DNA of 64,000 nt, from contig NC_053492.1 in assembly GCF_905171775.1 (NCBI RefSeq), positions 182,750,778 through 182,814,777 on the forward strand, written 5' to 3'. Source of the stretch: Rana temporaria (lineage: Eukaryota > Chordata > Amphibia > Anura > Ranidae). The notes beneath the pieces are model-generated. The model worked only from the letters and a program-made list of their open reading frames with translations. It had not been told where the DNA came from and did not search any database. Made by a program: the position numbers and the translations under genes. Positions 10,258 through 21,330 of this stretch are shown one piece after another (the stretch's first letter is position 1; each line of letters begins with the position of its first letter).

Positions 10258-11100
10258 TATATATTTAACTACATTTAATAACAGTGACAGTTATTGAAAC
10301 TAAAGCAACTCTATTACACGTTTTCCTTTCTCTTGGGCAAACTATATTCACCTACCTAGATTTTTTTGATCTTGATTTATTTTATTTTGATTGTTTCTTT
10401 TTATTTCATTGATATTATTTTCTTGTGGCTCTTATGAGCATCTTGCTATATATGCCTTACTAAAGCAATCTTAATACTACGGTGCATTACTTTAATACAC
10501 TATTCCTCCATGCTTCGAGACTAAACATAGTAATTCAAAATCAGATAATATTTTGGCATCCAAATCTTTTGAAACATTATAAAGAACTTATATTGATACT
10601 TGTATCATTTGATTGCTTATTATCATAGATTTTACCTCTTTGTAACTTTATTATATTTGTTTACTTTAGTTTCTCTTTGATTATATTATTTAGAAATTTC
10701 TAGGAAAACTATAAAAAAAAAAGATTATTTGATTTATTGCGATACAGATACACCTTGTATATTTACATGTGTGTTGTTACAGTACCTTTATACTGAGATC
10801 CCAGGTCCTGATGAAGCGGGGTCCCCCGCGAAACACGTCAACCTCATAATTTGATCTCAGGACTGTGCACATACAACATTTTGGATGGCCGATTTGTATA
10901 CCTGTTTTTTAGATATTGATTTTTAATGGATATGTCCAAAATAAAATGCTTGGAATTTAGATCTGCACTGTTTGAATGTATGCTACAGCCTGCGATGATA
11001 CCCCCAAGGGTAATAATTGATTACAAATCCTGTCCCCACATATAATAGGACTTTTTGGTGAGAAATGTTTAGAGCAGACACTCATATTGTGCTAATAATT
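9945..11100 (+). mobile_element. putative Penelope pLTR fragment
   Basis: This AT-rich block holds a hammerhead motif at 10794-10859 about 250 bp from an AATAAA-bearing end (AAAATAAAATGC near 10940). That is the same spacing as in the arms of the 3755-8003 element. The limits are approximate and no coding sequence remains. Confidence 0.45.
10794..10859 (+). ncRNA. hammerhead ribozyme motif, canonical core
   Basis: The core CTGATGA (10808-10814) is exact. After one extra A, helix II is GCGGG/CCCGC with a GTCC loop (10816-10829). GAAA (10830-10833) follows, then C, loop AC, and GTC (10837-10839) as predicted cleavage site. Helix I has an inner part AGGT (10803-10806) with ACCT (10841-10844) and an outer part TGAGATC (10794-10800) with GATCTCA (10853-10859), separated by an internal loop. 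The base pair next to the cleavage site is A-C, a mismatch. This is the Penelope/retrozyme style of type I hammerhead with minimal helix III. Confidence 0.78.
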
Positions 11101-11805
11101 CTCAGAAACTATTTTGGTATCCTCATATTAGCAATGATTGTACAGAATAACACAGCATGCAGCATATATTTAGGGTTCCAGGATGGCACAGTGGTTTAAT
11201 AGCTAGCACTGTGGCTTTTCTGTGTTCAAATACCAGCAGAGACACTGCACACATTGAATTAGTATGTCATACATCTCCCCACTTTTCCCTGCCACGTCTC
11301 CCCCCTTACCTGTTATGCTGGGTTGAATTCAAAATGTTTACTCACCAGCACAGTGGATCCAGAGTTGTTTGGAAACAATGTGCTGTTCAGATGTCTGTAC
11401 CTCTGTCTCGTGCCACCATCTTGGTCCTCTTGAAAGCCCCACTCTCCAGCCGTTCTGTGAATAGGTTTCTGTAGCCTCTTGGAAACGGGATCTCCCAGGG
11501 TAAGGGGTGCACCAAAAAAACAAACAAAAAAACAAACAAAAAGGAAAGCCCCACCCAACAAACAAAAGTTGCACAAAAACAAGGACAAACTTTATTTCCA
11601 CAACCCAAACAGGCTGTAAATAATTTTTATTTTGGTGCATATATTTTCCTGTCAACTCTCCTAGTGCAATTACTTGTAAAATGATAAAACAAGCAGAAAA
11701 CAGGCAGAGCAGCTTTCAGACTGAGCTGTCTGTGACTGCTTGGTGTTTTTGCTGTCAGCACATAAACAGTCACATAGAAACTCATGTATAGCATGTAGGT
11801 ATTAG
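11101..11805. other. unassigned sequence
   Basis: No gene or complete repeat was recognised. An A/C-rich simple stretch (about 11513-11545) produces short overlapping minus-strand frames that look non-coding. Confidence 0.5.
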
Positions 11806-12241
11806 AGTGTTACTAAACCCAGGACCCTACATTCACTATATCTGGTCTCCCACAGAACGTGGAAATGCAATTATTGTGGTAAATATAAACTGCTTAATAC
11901 CTTTTTATTATACTCTGGGACTTTTTGTTCTACTCTGACTTGCCTGTGAGGCTTCAGGACCCCTGACCCTCTGTCTGGACAGTGATGATCACATGCATCC
12001 TCCCCAAAAGAAAAAAAAACTTTCCAGCAAGACACACCAAATTAAGCATGTGCAGAGTGCCCCCAAGGCTCTATCAGCAGATGGATTGGGGACTGTAGAA
12101 GAAGGGGAGGAACCGAGAAGACAGGATCAAACATGCTTTTTAGACAATGCAGAGGATCAATCCTTTAGTTCTCACACTCTATAACAAGCATGCTTTACTG
12201 CATATACACATGGATTTGACTGTTGTGGGTTTAGCAACACT
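11806..12241. mobile_element. T2/Kolobok-type MITE
   Basis: The ends are AGTGTTACTAAACCC and, inverted, GGGTTTAGCAACACT. The right flank is TTAA (12242-12245) and the left flank is TTAG, a one-base-decayed TTAA. A second copy lies at 35520-38764. TTAA duplication with AG-starting ends matches the T2 MITEs of Xenopus, assigned to Kolobok. Confidence 0.7.
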
Positions 12242-12392
12242 TTAAAGTTTAAATTGACCTTTTCAGGCAGAATTTCACTTTCCATAATAAATGGAAGCAT
12301 TTTCTATTGTCATTTCTGGCCCAGAAATCCCAATGTGCTTATTTCTCACTTACCTCATTTATAGAAAAGTTGAACTTTTGTTGAACATACAG

Positions 12393-12969
12393 TACCGTAT
12401 ATACTCGAGTATAAGCCGAGTTTTTCAGCCCATTTTTTAGCCTGAAAAACTACCCCCTCGGCTTATACTCGAGTCAGCAGTAAAACAGCGGGTCTGCCGC
12501 TGTGTAATCCATATGCAGCCGTACCTTTTCATTAGTAAAACAGCGTGTATCTGCCGCTGTATAATCCAGTCTGTTTGGCCGTCCATTGTAAGACAGCCCC
12601 GCCTCCTCATCCGTCCGTGATAGAGGAACACTGATACGATGCTGGGAAACTGTATCAGTGTTCCCCCTATCACAGAGGAGGAGAACACTGATACAGTTTC
12701 CCAGCATCATATAAGTGTTCCTCTATCACGGACGGACGAGGAGGAGGAGGCAGGGCTTTCTTACAATGGACGGGAACAGATGGGCGGCAGACACACGCTG
12801 TTTTACTAATGAAAAGGTACAGCTGCATATGGATTACACAGCGACAGACACGCTGTTTTACTGCCGACTGTTGGCACAATTAGACTGCATATCTGGGTAC
12901 AATTAGACTGCAAATGGGCATTGTTTACCCAGTAGCTGCTGCATTTTCCCACCCTAGACTTATACTCGA

Positions 12970-12975
<6 letters not shown>
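12393..12975. mobile_element. MITE with TATACTCGAG ends
   Basis: The termini GTATATACTCGAGTATAAGCC and (inverted) AGACTTATACTCGAGTGTAT enclose a 72 bp hairpin (12403-12474) and a second, inner palindrome around 12600-12740 (AACACTGATAC...GTATCAGTGTT). The superfamily was not assigned. Confidence 0.65.

Positions 12976-13012
<37 letters not shown>
12973..13012. repeat. (TA)n microsatellite
   Basis: This is a run of alternating T and A directly at the right end of the preceding MITE. Confidence 0.95.
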
Positions 13013-13844
13013 CTGTTCAGAAAAAATGCTTTTTGATTTAATCACTTACTGTAGATCATATACCACCATGCATTTCCTTGCTGAATCATAAAAGAGAGCA
13101 TGATAGGGCATGTTCACCTATCCTCCCTCATTACTATGCCACCTCTTTTATTTTCCACCCACTATCTGTACTATCTCTTTTAGATATCCCATCAGCTATG
13201 TAGTGCAAGGGCCTGCCTGACTTGATACAAATTGAATGGATTGTTCAGGTGGGTCATCCTATTCCATAGTTCTGGAAAATCAAAAGACAATTGTACAGAG
13301 ATTGTACAATCAGCTTGCATAGTGTATGGCCATCTTTAAACATAGGACAGAGTGGACAGAGTCAGACACTCAGCTATCAGGCCCCGTTCACATCTCCTTG
13401 TAGCAGGAACTCGTGCTCCCTCATGTGTTTTGTGAGGGGCGTTTTTACCCCAATAAATTGCCCCAAAGAAGTTTCAGAGCGTTTTTTTGGAGGGGGAGCG
13501 TGGTGTGTTTGGTGGGAAAGCAGAGGGAGCCATCAGATTGACAGCAGCTAAGAACACTGACCTGACCTAATTACCATATTTATCAGCGTATAACACACAC
13601 TTTTCCCCCTTAAAATCAGGGGGAAATCGTGTGTGCGTGTTATACACCGATATAGGGCCTCGGCTCGGCTCGCAGTCACTCCCAGTCATGCCTTTTAGCA
13701 TTGTCGTCCCACCATTGGACTGGTGTTATGTCCATCATAGGAGCTGGGCCAAGGGGCGGGACTGGGCGTTACTGTGAGCCGAGCTGAGTACACAGAAGAT
13801 CTGCCTCTGTCTATTTCAGCAATAACAAGGCTGCAGATGTGCTA

Positions 13845-14265
13845 TGATTAGGCTGCGATGGGCACTGATCAGACTGCAATGTTGGGCAAGGCTGCAGATG
13901 AGCACTGATCAGGCTGCAATGATGGGCAAGGCTGCAGTTGGGCACTAATCATGCTACAATGATGGGCAAGGCTGCAGATGGGCACTGATCAGGCTGCGAT
14001 GATGGGCAAGGCTGCAGTTGGGCACTGATCATGCTACAATGACGGCAAGGCTGCAGATGGGCACTGATCAGGCTGCAATGATGGGTAAGGCTGCAGATGG
14101 GCACAGATCAGGCTGCAATGATGGGCAAGGCTGCAGATGGGCACTGATCAGGCTACAATGATGGGCAAGGCTGCAGATGGGCACTGATCAGGCTGCAGTG
14201 ATGGGTGAGGCTGCAGATTTGCACTGATCAGGCTGCAATGATGGGCAATGGCGAGGCTGCAGATG
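13845..14265. repeat. ~43 bp minisatellite (GGCTGCAGATGGGCACTGAT...)
   Basis: About ten units alternate GGCTGCAGATGGGCACTGAT and CAGGCTGCAATGATGGGCAA with small variations. The array resumes at 17066, so the palindrome inserted into it. The reverse complement contains the core GCCCATCATTGCAGCC, also seen in the arrays at 43100 and 57370. Confidence 0.85.
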
Positions 14266-14606
14266 AGAAACCAATACAAAAACAAATCTCCTGCGCTCCG
14301 GTATTCTTTGGAAAGATTTTTCAAGAAAAAGGTGATACTCAATAGCAACTCAATTAAAAGGTATCTTCCAAAGTCTTGCAGCCCTCCTCTGAATCGCTGG
14401 AATTCACAAAACTAAAGGAAACAAAAGAGGAAAAACGGAGGGCGCACCGACCTAGTGTGATACTGTTTGGTGGATTTTATTAAATCAATAAAAACAAATC
14501 ATAATACTCACAAAAGGAGTGTTAAAAACAGGCCTTGAATCACAATGCAGCAAAGAACCAACACCATCGGCATAGCACGATATTGTTTTGATCCGTGATC
14601 GTGGCT

Positions 14607-14648
14607 AGGGCTGACGCGTTTCAGGGGAGAACCCCTTTCCTCAGAGCT
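14607..14648 (-). ncRNA. hammerhead ribozyme motif, left palindrome arm
   Basis: On the minus strand the core CTGAGGA (14644-14638) fits CUGANGA exactly. After one extra A, helix II is AGGGG/CCCCT with a four-base loop. GAAAC (14622-14618), loop GC and GTC (14615-14613) follow. Inner helix I is GCT/AGC (three pairs). Confidence 0.72.
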
Positions 14649-15686
14649 AAAAGGTCTGCAGTGCTTCCTCACCAAGGGACTTGTCTCAATAAATACTAGC
14701 TTTCAGTAAGTGGTAAAGATGCCCCTCCCATGAAGTAGGAGGTGCATGGCCGGACACCCACCCACATGTCAGTCACCTTTTCCTTATTCCTCTCTCCATG
14801 TCTATATCAAGCCATTCTTAGTATGAATGCACAGTCCAAATTGCACTATACCCAGCAATGTATACAAAGATGTACATACAAAATAACTAGGCACAATAAG
14901 GCATCAATATATATACACACATACATACACACACCACAATATGGAAAGCCTTTTCAATCAAAGCACTTAGCAGATTGCTGCCTCCAAGTGTATAGTTATA
15001 ACAAATCAAATCAATAAAGTGCCAGAGTGTAATAAGGCCTCTCCTAATCACACTTCCAATAAGGGGCTGTGTAGTTGCTCATATGTGCCACACAAGCCCC
15101 ACTTGCAGTGCTGTGCCTACCTTCCTTGGATGAGGAGGCTGCTGGAACGCACGCCCAAACGTGGAGGAAGTTGTTTGCGCTCCAGCCGAGTCTACGTTCC
15201 ACTGCGCATGCGCGTGACGTCATTGACGCCGCGCGCGGCGCATATACAGTGACAATGCGCTCCAGCTTGTAGAACCAGCAGGCTGGAGCGTCTCCTTCCC
15301 TACTAGATGGCACGTTCTCAAAGGGGAGAGTTACACCGTTGCCATCTAGTGGTGAAAGATGAATATTGCCTCTCAGTGTCGCCTCTATATAGCAGGGCAA
15401 CATCACTGAATGACAAAACACCAAAGGGAAGGAAGAATGAAGGGGAGAGGAGGAAATCTTTAGGGGGAAGTGAATTACATGGAGCAAGCCATCAACCTTG
15501 TGCAGGTGAAAGATTAATACTAATATTATTACACACCCTTTGTATAAAAGACATATATTATAAATATTTAAAAATCTAACTTTAGAAAACGGACACATAT
15601 TGCATTTAAAAATAATTAATTAATATTAATAATAATAAATTCCAGATAAAAGTGTCCCACCATTTAATCCAATTAAAAACCACATA

Positions 15687-15689
<3 letters not shown>

Positions 15690-15749
<60 letters not shown>

Positions 15750-15765
15750 GTCATTATTATTTCAT
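15690..15765. repeat. (ATT)n microsatellite at the palindrome centre
   Basis: This run of more than 20 ATT units is followed by an irregular AT-rich spacer to 15792. It forms the loop between the two palindrome arms. Confidence 0.9.
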
Positions 15766-16831
15766 TTTATTATATTATTACTACCATTTGTAATTATGTG
15801 GTTTTTAATTGGATTAAATGGTGGGACACTTTTATCTGGAATTTATTATTATTAATATTAATTAATTATTTTTAAATGCAATATGTGTCCGTTTTCTAAA
15901 GTTAGATTTTTAAATATTTATAATATATGTCTTTTATACAAAGGGTGTGTAATAATATTAGTATTAATCTTTCACCTGCACAAGGTTGATGGCTTGCTCC
16001 ATGTAATTCACTTCCCCCTAAAGATTTCCTCCTCTCCCCTTCATTCTTCCTTCCCTTTGGTGTTTTGTCATTCAGTGATGTTGCCCTGCTATATAGAGGC
16101 GACACTGAGAGGCAATATTCATCTTTCACCACTAGATGGCAACGGTGTAACTCTCCCCTTTGAGAACGTGCCATCTAGTAGGGAAGGAGACGCTCCAGCC
16201 TGCTGGTTCTACAAGCTGGAGCGCATTGTCACTGTATATGCGCCGCGCGCGGCGTCAATGACGTCACGCGCATGCGCAGTGGAACGTAGACTCGGCTGGA
16301 GCGCAAACAACTTCCTCCACGTTTGGGCGTGCGTTCCAGCAGCCTCCTCGTCCAAGGAAGGTAGGCACAGCACTGCAAGTGGGGCTTGTGTGGCACATAT
16401 GAGCAACTACACAGCCCCTTATTGGAAGTGTGATTAGGAGAGGCCTTATTACACTCTGGCACTTTATTGATTTGATTTGTTATAACTATACACTTGGAGG
16501 CAGCAATCTGCTGAGTGCTTTGATTGAAAAGGCTTTCCATATTGTGGTGTGTGTATGTATGTGTGTATATATATTGATGCCTTATTGTGGTAGTTATTTT
16601 GTATGTACATCTTTGTATACATTGCTGGGTATAGTGCAATTTGGACTGTGCATTCATACTAAGAATGGCTTGATATAGACATGGAGAGAGGAATAAGGAA
16701 AAGGTGACTGACATGTGGGTGGGTGTCCGGCCATGCACCTCCTACTTCATGGGAGGGGCATCTTTACCACTTACTGAAAGCTAGTATTTATTGAGACAAG
16801 TCCCTTGGTGAGGAAGCACTGCAGACCTTTT

Positions 16832-16873
16832 AGCTCTGAGGAAAGGGGTTCTCCCCTGAAACGCGTCAGCCCT
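16832..16873 (+). ncRNA. hammerhead ribozyme motif, right palindrome arm
   Basis: CTGAGGA (16836-16842), one extra A, AGGGG (16844-16848), loop TTCT, CCCCT (16853-16857), GAAA (16858-16861), C, GC, GTC (16865-16867), then AGC pairing with GCT at 16833-16835. It is identical to the left-arm copy in these positions. Confidence 0.72.
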
Positions 16874-17114
16874 AGCCACGATCACGGATCGAAACAATAT
16901 CGTGCTATGCCGATGGTGTTGGTTCTTTGCTGCATTGTGATTCAAGGCCTGTTTTTAACACTCCTTTTGTGAGTATTATGATTTGTTTTTATTGATTTAA
17001 TAAAATCCACCAAACAGTATCACACTAGGTCGGTGCGCCCTCCGTTTTTCCTCTTTTGTTTCCTTGAGGCTGCAGATGGGCACTGATAAGGCTGCATTGA
17101 TGGGCACTGACCCT

Positions 17115-17380
17115 TAGACCCCTTTCACACTGGGGCGGTTTACAGGCGCTTTTGCACTAAAAATAGCACCTGCAAACCGACCTGAAACAGCGGCTGCTGT
17201 TTCTCCTGTGTGAAAGCCCGAGGGATTTCACACTGGAGCGGTGTGCTAGCAGGACTGCTCCAAAAGTCCTGCTAGCTGTATCTTTGGAACGGTGTGTTTA
17301 CCGCTCCTCCACCTCTTCTTCCCATTGAAAGCAAGGTGACACCGCGGCTATACTGCCGGCAATGTGCCTCTATGAGGCGC
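17115..17380. mobile_element. hAT-like MITE, left part
   Basis: It starts TAGACCCCTTTCACACTGGG, the same terminus as the complete copy at 47129-47366, and lacks the matching right end. Confidence 0.55.
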
Positions 17381-17389
17381 AACTCATGC

Positions 17390-17817
17390 AAAGGTATGGA
17401 CCAGGGAACAGCCGTCGTATTTTACGTTGTTTACGTAGTAGTACGTGAATAGGGATGGGCATAGGTTACGTTCATGTCGTAGGCAGTGATTCGACGTATC
17501 TTAAGGAGTATTTCCGACGTGATTCTGAGCATGCGCACTGGGATGTGTCCACAGGACGGCACATGCGCCGTTCGTTCGGCCCATCATTTGCATGGGGTCA
17601 CGCTTAATTTAAATGAATCACGCCCACTTCCACCTACTTTGGCCTTAGGCCGGCTTACGCCTACGAATTTACGCCTACGAATTTACGTTAGGCCGGCGCT
17701 ACGTTGGGAGCATTTGCTTTGTGAATTCCATGCTTGCCTCTCTGCGTTGCGTCGACGTAGCGTAAAAGAGATACGCTACGGCGGCATATATATGCGCCGA
17801 TGTCTGTGAATCCGGGC
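17390..17817. mobile_element. PIF/Harbinger-like MITE fragment
   Basis: The right end reads GTGAATCCGGGCC, the inverse of the GGCCCGGATTCA terminus at 26464. The interior shares CATGCGCCGTTCG-type and TTACGCC motifs with the elements at 59165 and 60647. The left end is not clear. Confidence 0.5.
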
Positions 17818-17884
17818 CTGCGTTTTTTTCCTGAAACCTCCCTCTTAAAATAAAGGTGCGTGTTATACGCCGAAAAATACAGTA

Positions 17885-19263
17885 ATCTGCTGCACTGGTT
17901 ACAGTGAAAACAACTAAATTTACCTAACACAATAATTACAGCCACTCTGGTTACAGTGGGGCAAGCTAAATCTACCTAACAAAAACACACCCGGCTCTAC
18001 TGAACACTGAGCACTAAATATAACTAATCCTAGCAACTATCTAGGAGGGTGCTACAAAAATTCAATATGTAAAATCATATGTTCATTTCCACTTTGCATT
18101 TCAGTTTTTTTCAGCCTACTTCTATTAATCTGAACAATCTTGGAGTTACTTTGGGAAGATCTCCACACATTTACTTTCTTGAAATCTGTACAGATATTCA
18201 TTACGCCCTGTAGGTAGACAATGCTGTGTCAGACATTTTTAACAGAGCCTGCCTTCTGAACTACAGAGGTGCAAAGAGGAGGAGTTTTAGGAGGTGGTGT
18301 CAGTACAGAAATAATTGCTTACAGGCTCAAGGTACCATGGGACATGTAGTCCTTAGTAATGGAAAGTAAACAGAAGAACAGAATCCAGGAAGTTGTGGAA
18401 AGAGATAGTCAGCAGACAGGCAGCAATCACAAATTTTTTCAAGTAAGTTACACATCTTTGTTTCCGTTAATGAAGTTTTGACCTCAAGGAAAGTAGAGGC
18501 AGCAATACAGCGCACAGCATCTTTATTGATATAGATCAGTCATTTTGCGCCCAACCACACCATCAGTTAATTTTTGGCATAAATTGCTTTTCACCTTTCA
18601 CCTTTCAACGAATAATTCTGTGAAGCTGTTTATTTTAAGAATGGAAAAACGGGAAAAAGCAAAATGATGCCTCAAATAGAATACATTTCTATGTTTTGTC
18701 TGGAGGTCACTTGAAAGGAATGTATAGTGTTTGTGTATTATTTATTTCATTATGGCCTAGACTACAAAAATTAAAAATGTTAAAGTCCAATACTGAGCTG
18801 TTTTTTTTTTTTTATGTAACTTGGAAACCCTTGTAATAAATACAGTATGCCCCAGTAATCCGCAGATTCTGCACAATACAAGTCACAGTCAAACACAAGT
18901 CATGGCTCATCATCTACAATGAAGCATTTATAATTTATTCAGGTGAAAAAGAAATATTTACATAGTTTCAGTTGTACATTACAGTCGTAACATTATATAA
19001 CTCAGACAACTGACTTCAGAATGGTACATTGTAAAAACTCGAATGCAATGTTCATTTTCACTTAGAATCTGTTTTGATTTGCCAAGACCATTTACAGAAA
19101 AGTCCACAGACCAACCAGTTAGCAGAGAACAACTGAGCTGAAAAGCTATTAATAAAAAATGTAGTAAATTGGGTAAGAAAGTATGCAGTATGGTACTGAT
19201 CGAGTTTTGTGTCCCTTCAGGTTAAACAAAACAAAAAAATTCTACAATGATGATCATTACTGG
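17885..19263. other. unassigned sequence without a gene
   Basis: The base composition is ordinary. I saw no splice-flanked open frame, terminal repeat or tandem array, apart from a poly-T run near 18802. Confidence 0.5.
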
Positions 19264-19600
19264 CATAGGCGTGCACAGGGGGTGTTCCTGGGCCTAATCA
19301 CCCTGTGCAGTGCAGATTCGCCCTGCACATATTTCACCAAAGCCCCCAAATAGAGCTTCTAAAAAAAAAAAAATGTAAAAAATAATAAGAAAAAAATAAA
19401 TAATACAAATTTAAAAACTACTGACACCAACCTCTGCCCTACTAACGCGTCCATGTTTTAATACATTTTAAAATGCTTTTTACATTTATTTATAAGAGTG
19501 TGTTTGTGTGTATATTATGCATACATACATACACACACACACATGTTTGAGCTTTGGGGTGCACACCCTAATGCAATAGGCTGCGCACACCTACGGTATG
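19264..19600. mobile_element. hAT MITE with 8 bp target duplication
   Basis: ATTACTGG flanks the element on both sides (19256-19263 and 19601-19608). The ends are CATAGGCGTGCAC and, inverted, GCGCACACCTACGGTATG. It contains a short (AC)n/(CATA)n stretch. Confidence 0.8.
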
Positions 19601-19802
19601 ATTACTGGTAATTCATTTCAATGTCAGACACACAGTGCTGGTAGAATAATCCAATCTGTAGCAGCTTTCTAGTCCTCATGTGAGCTCACCATAGTATACC
19701 ATCATATTATAATTAGAGCATGTTTTTACCCGCTCTCTCACTCACTGGAACATTTGGATGTTACGATTTGCCTATGAATAAGACTCCTGTCACCTGCATT
19801 AA

Positions 19803-20138
19803 AGGGGTTGTAAGGGTAAAAAATGTTTTCCCTAAATAGCCTCCTTCACCTACCTCATCCTTCCATTTTTCTTTTAAATGTCCTTATTTCTTCTGAGAAA
19901 TCCTCACTTCCTGTTCTTCTGTCTGTAACTCCACACAGTAATGCAAGGCTTTCTCCCTGGTGTGGAGAAAGCCTCTTGAGGGCGGAGGAGGCGAGCATTT
20001 TTGGTGTTTTTTTTCATTTTGCAGATTTGCACTACAGTCCATTTAACATGGTTTCCTATAGAGCACATTCTGTAGTGCAAATCTGCAGAATGCAAAAAGC
20101 ACAAAAAATGCAGAGTGTGAATCCTCAGAGCAATCTAA
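19803..20138. mobile_element. T2/Kolobok-type MITE, left part
   Basis: It follows TTAA at 19799-19802 and begins AGGGGTTGTAAGGGTAAAAA, like the complete element at 54575-55090. A local palindrome near 20020-20100 (GCAGATTTGCACTACAGTCC and its inverse) belongs to another insertion. Confidence 0.5.
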
Positions 20139-20525
20139 TGCTGCGTACACACGATCAGAAATTTCCGACAACAAATGTTCGATGTGAGCTTTATGTCGGA
20201 AATGTAGGCTCCATCGGACATTTGAGAGCTGGTTCTCAAATTTTCCGACAACAAAAGTTCTTGTCGGAAATTCCGATCAACTGTATGCAATTCCGCCGCA
20301 CAAAAATCCATGCAGGCTCGGAATCAAGCAGAAGAGCCACACTGCCTATTAACCTTTATTTTTCTCGGCTCGTCGTACGTGTTGTACATCACAGCGTTCT
20401 TGACGTTTGGAATTTCAGACAACATTTGTGTGACCGTGTGTATGCAACACAAGTTTGAGCCAACATTCCGTCGGAAAAAAATCCACGGTTTTGTTGTGGG
20501 AATTTCCGATCGTGTGTACATGGCA
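20139..20525. mobile_element. MITE with TAA duplication (Harbinger-like)
   Basis: The ends are TGCTGCGTACACACGATC and, inverted, GATCGTGTGTACATGGCA, flanked by TAA (20136-20138, 20526-20528). The 3 bp TWA-type target site is characteristic of PIF/Harbinger, so the superfamily is an inference from the duplication. Confidence 0.7.
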
Positions 20526-20879
20526 TAAGGCTCTTTTCATACTAGTGTGATTTCAGATGTGACTTGAGTCACAAAATCACATGTGAAATTCACATTCAAA
20601 TCAATGCAACTCAGCATGGAGCAATTTTGGAAAAGGTTCCTGCACTAATTTGATGCCATTCCAACGTGATTTTCTCGCCAGAGAATATACAAATGACATC
20701 AAAGTTTCACTACATAATCGCACTGAAAATCATATCAAAATCTGATTGCAGCATTATGGACCTGTATGTAATCTATAAACAAAATATGTTTATTTTCTAG
20801 ACACTTCTCTCTCCTTGTTTTTTCCCCTTTAAAATGTATTCAGCCCACTAGGATTACCATTCTGACATATTTTAACCGC

Positions 20880-21330
20880 TTACCGACTGCCTCACGCACT
20901 TATACGTCGGCAGAATGGCACGGGCAGGCAAAGCAACATATACAGTATATATATATTACTTTGAATCTGCCGCCCAGCGGGCATGCGGCCACCGCGGTCT
21001 CCGTGACCGTGCCTGCGGGACTCTCAAAAAAAATGTCGGCTGGTGTCCCGCGATCGGGTCACGGAACAGCATTGACACTTACACTGATTGTCTGCTCCCT
21101 CTCATCGGGAGTAGTGAGTGACGTTTCACAGTAAGCCACGCCCCACAGAGTTAGAATCACTCCCTAGGACACGCTTAACCCCCCCTTCTCCGCCCCCTAC
21201 TGGTTAACCCCTTCACTGCCAGTCACATTTATACAGTAATCAGTGCATTTTTATAGCACTGATCGCTGTATAAATGTGAAGGGTCCCAAAATAGCATCAA
21301 AAGTGTCTGATGTGTCCTCCATAATGTCGC
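20880..21330 (+). mobile_element. piggyBac-like TTAA element, 3'-truncated
   Basis: TTAA followed by CCGCTTACCGACTGCC, then TATACGTCGGCAGAATGGCA, which also occurs inverted at the right end of 44052-45136. The right terminus is missing. Confidence 0.55.

Larger units (their letters stand above)
14266..17065. mobile_element. 2.8 kb foldback, likely non-autonomous Penelope-type element
   Basis: The arms 14415-15690 and 15793-17065 are reverse complements of each other, with only about five differences that I could find. The arms meet at an ATT repeat. The left end carries an extra 149 bp (14266-14414) absent from the right. A 13 bp repeat GAGGCTGCAGATG flanks it (14253-14265, 17066-17078), though the target is itself repetitive. 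Each arm has a hammerhead motif about 200 bp from its outer end, both pointing outward, the same layout as the RT-bearing element at 3755-8003. It encodes no RT or endonuclease. The matching 184-residue frames in the two arms resemble no protein I know. Confidence 0.7.
13572..17884. mobile_element. MITE shell interrupted by a minisatellite, a Penelope foldback and other MITEs
   Basis: The left end TACCATATTTATCAGCGTAT and the right end, inverted GTGCGTGTTATACGCCGAAA...CAGTA, form matching terminal repeats of about 28 bp. Everything between is a 43 bp minisatellite, the nested palindrome (14266-17065) and two further MITE pieces. Superfamily and exact target duplication are unresolved. Confidence 0.6.

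Noticed and set aside
15044..16437. Matching 184-codon frames on opposite strands
   Set aside because: They mirror each other because the region is a palindrome. The sequence has no family motif, and the frame crosses GC-rich pLTR-like DNA.
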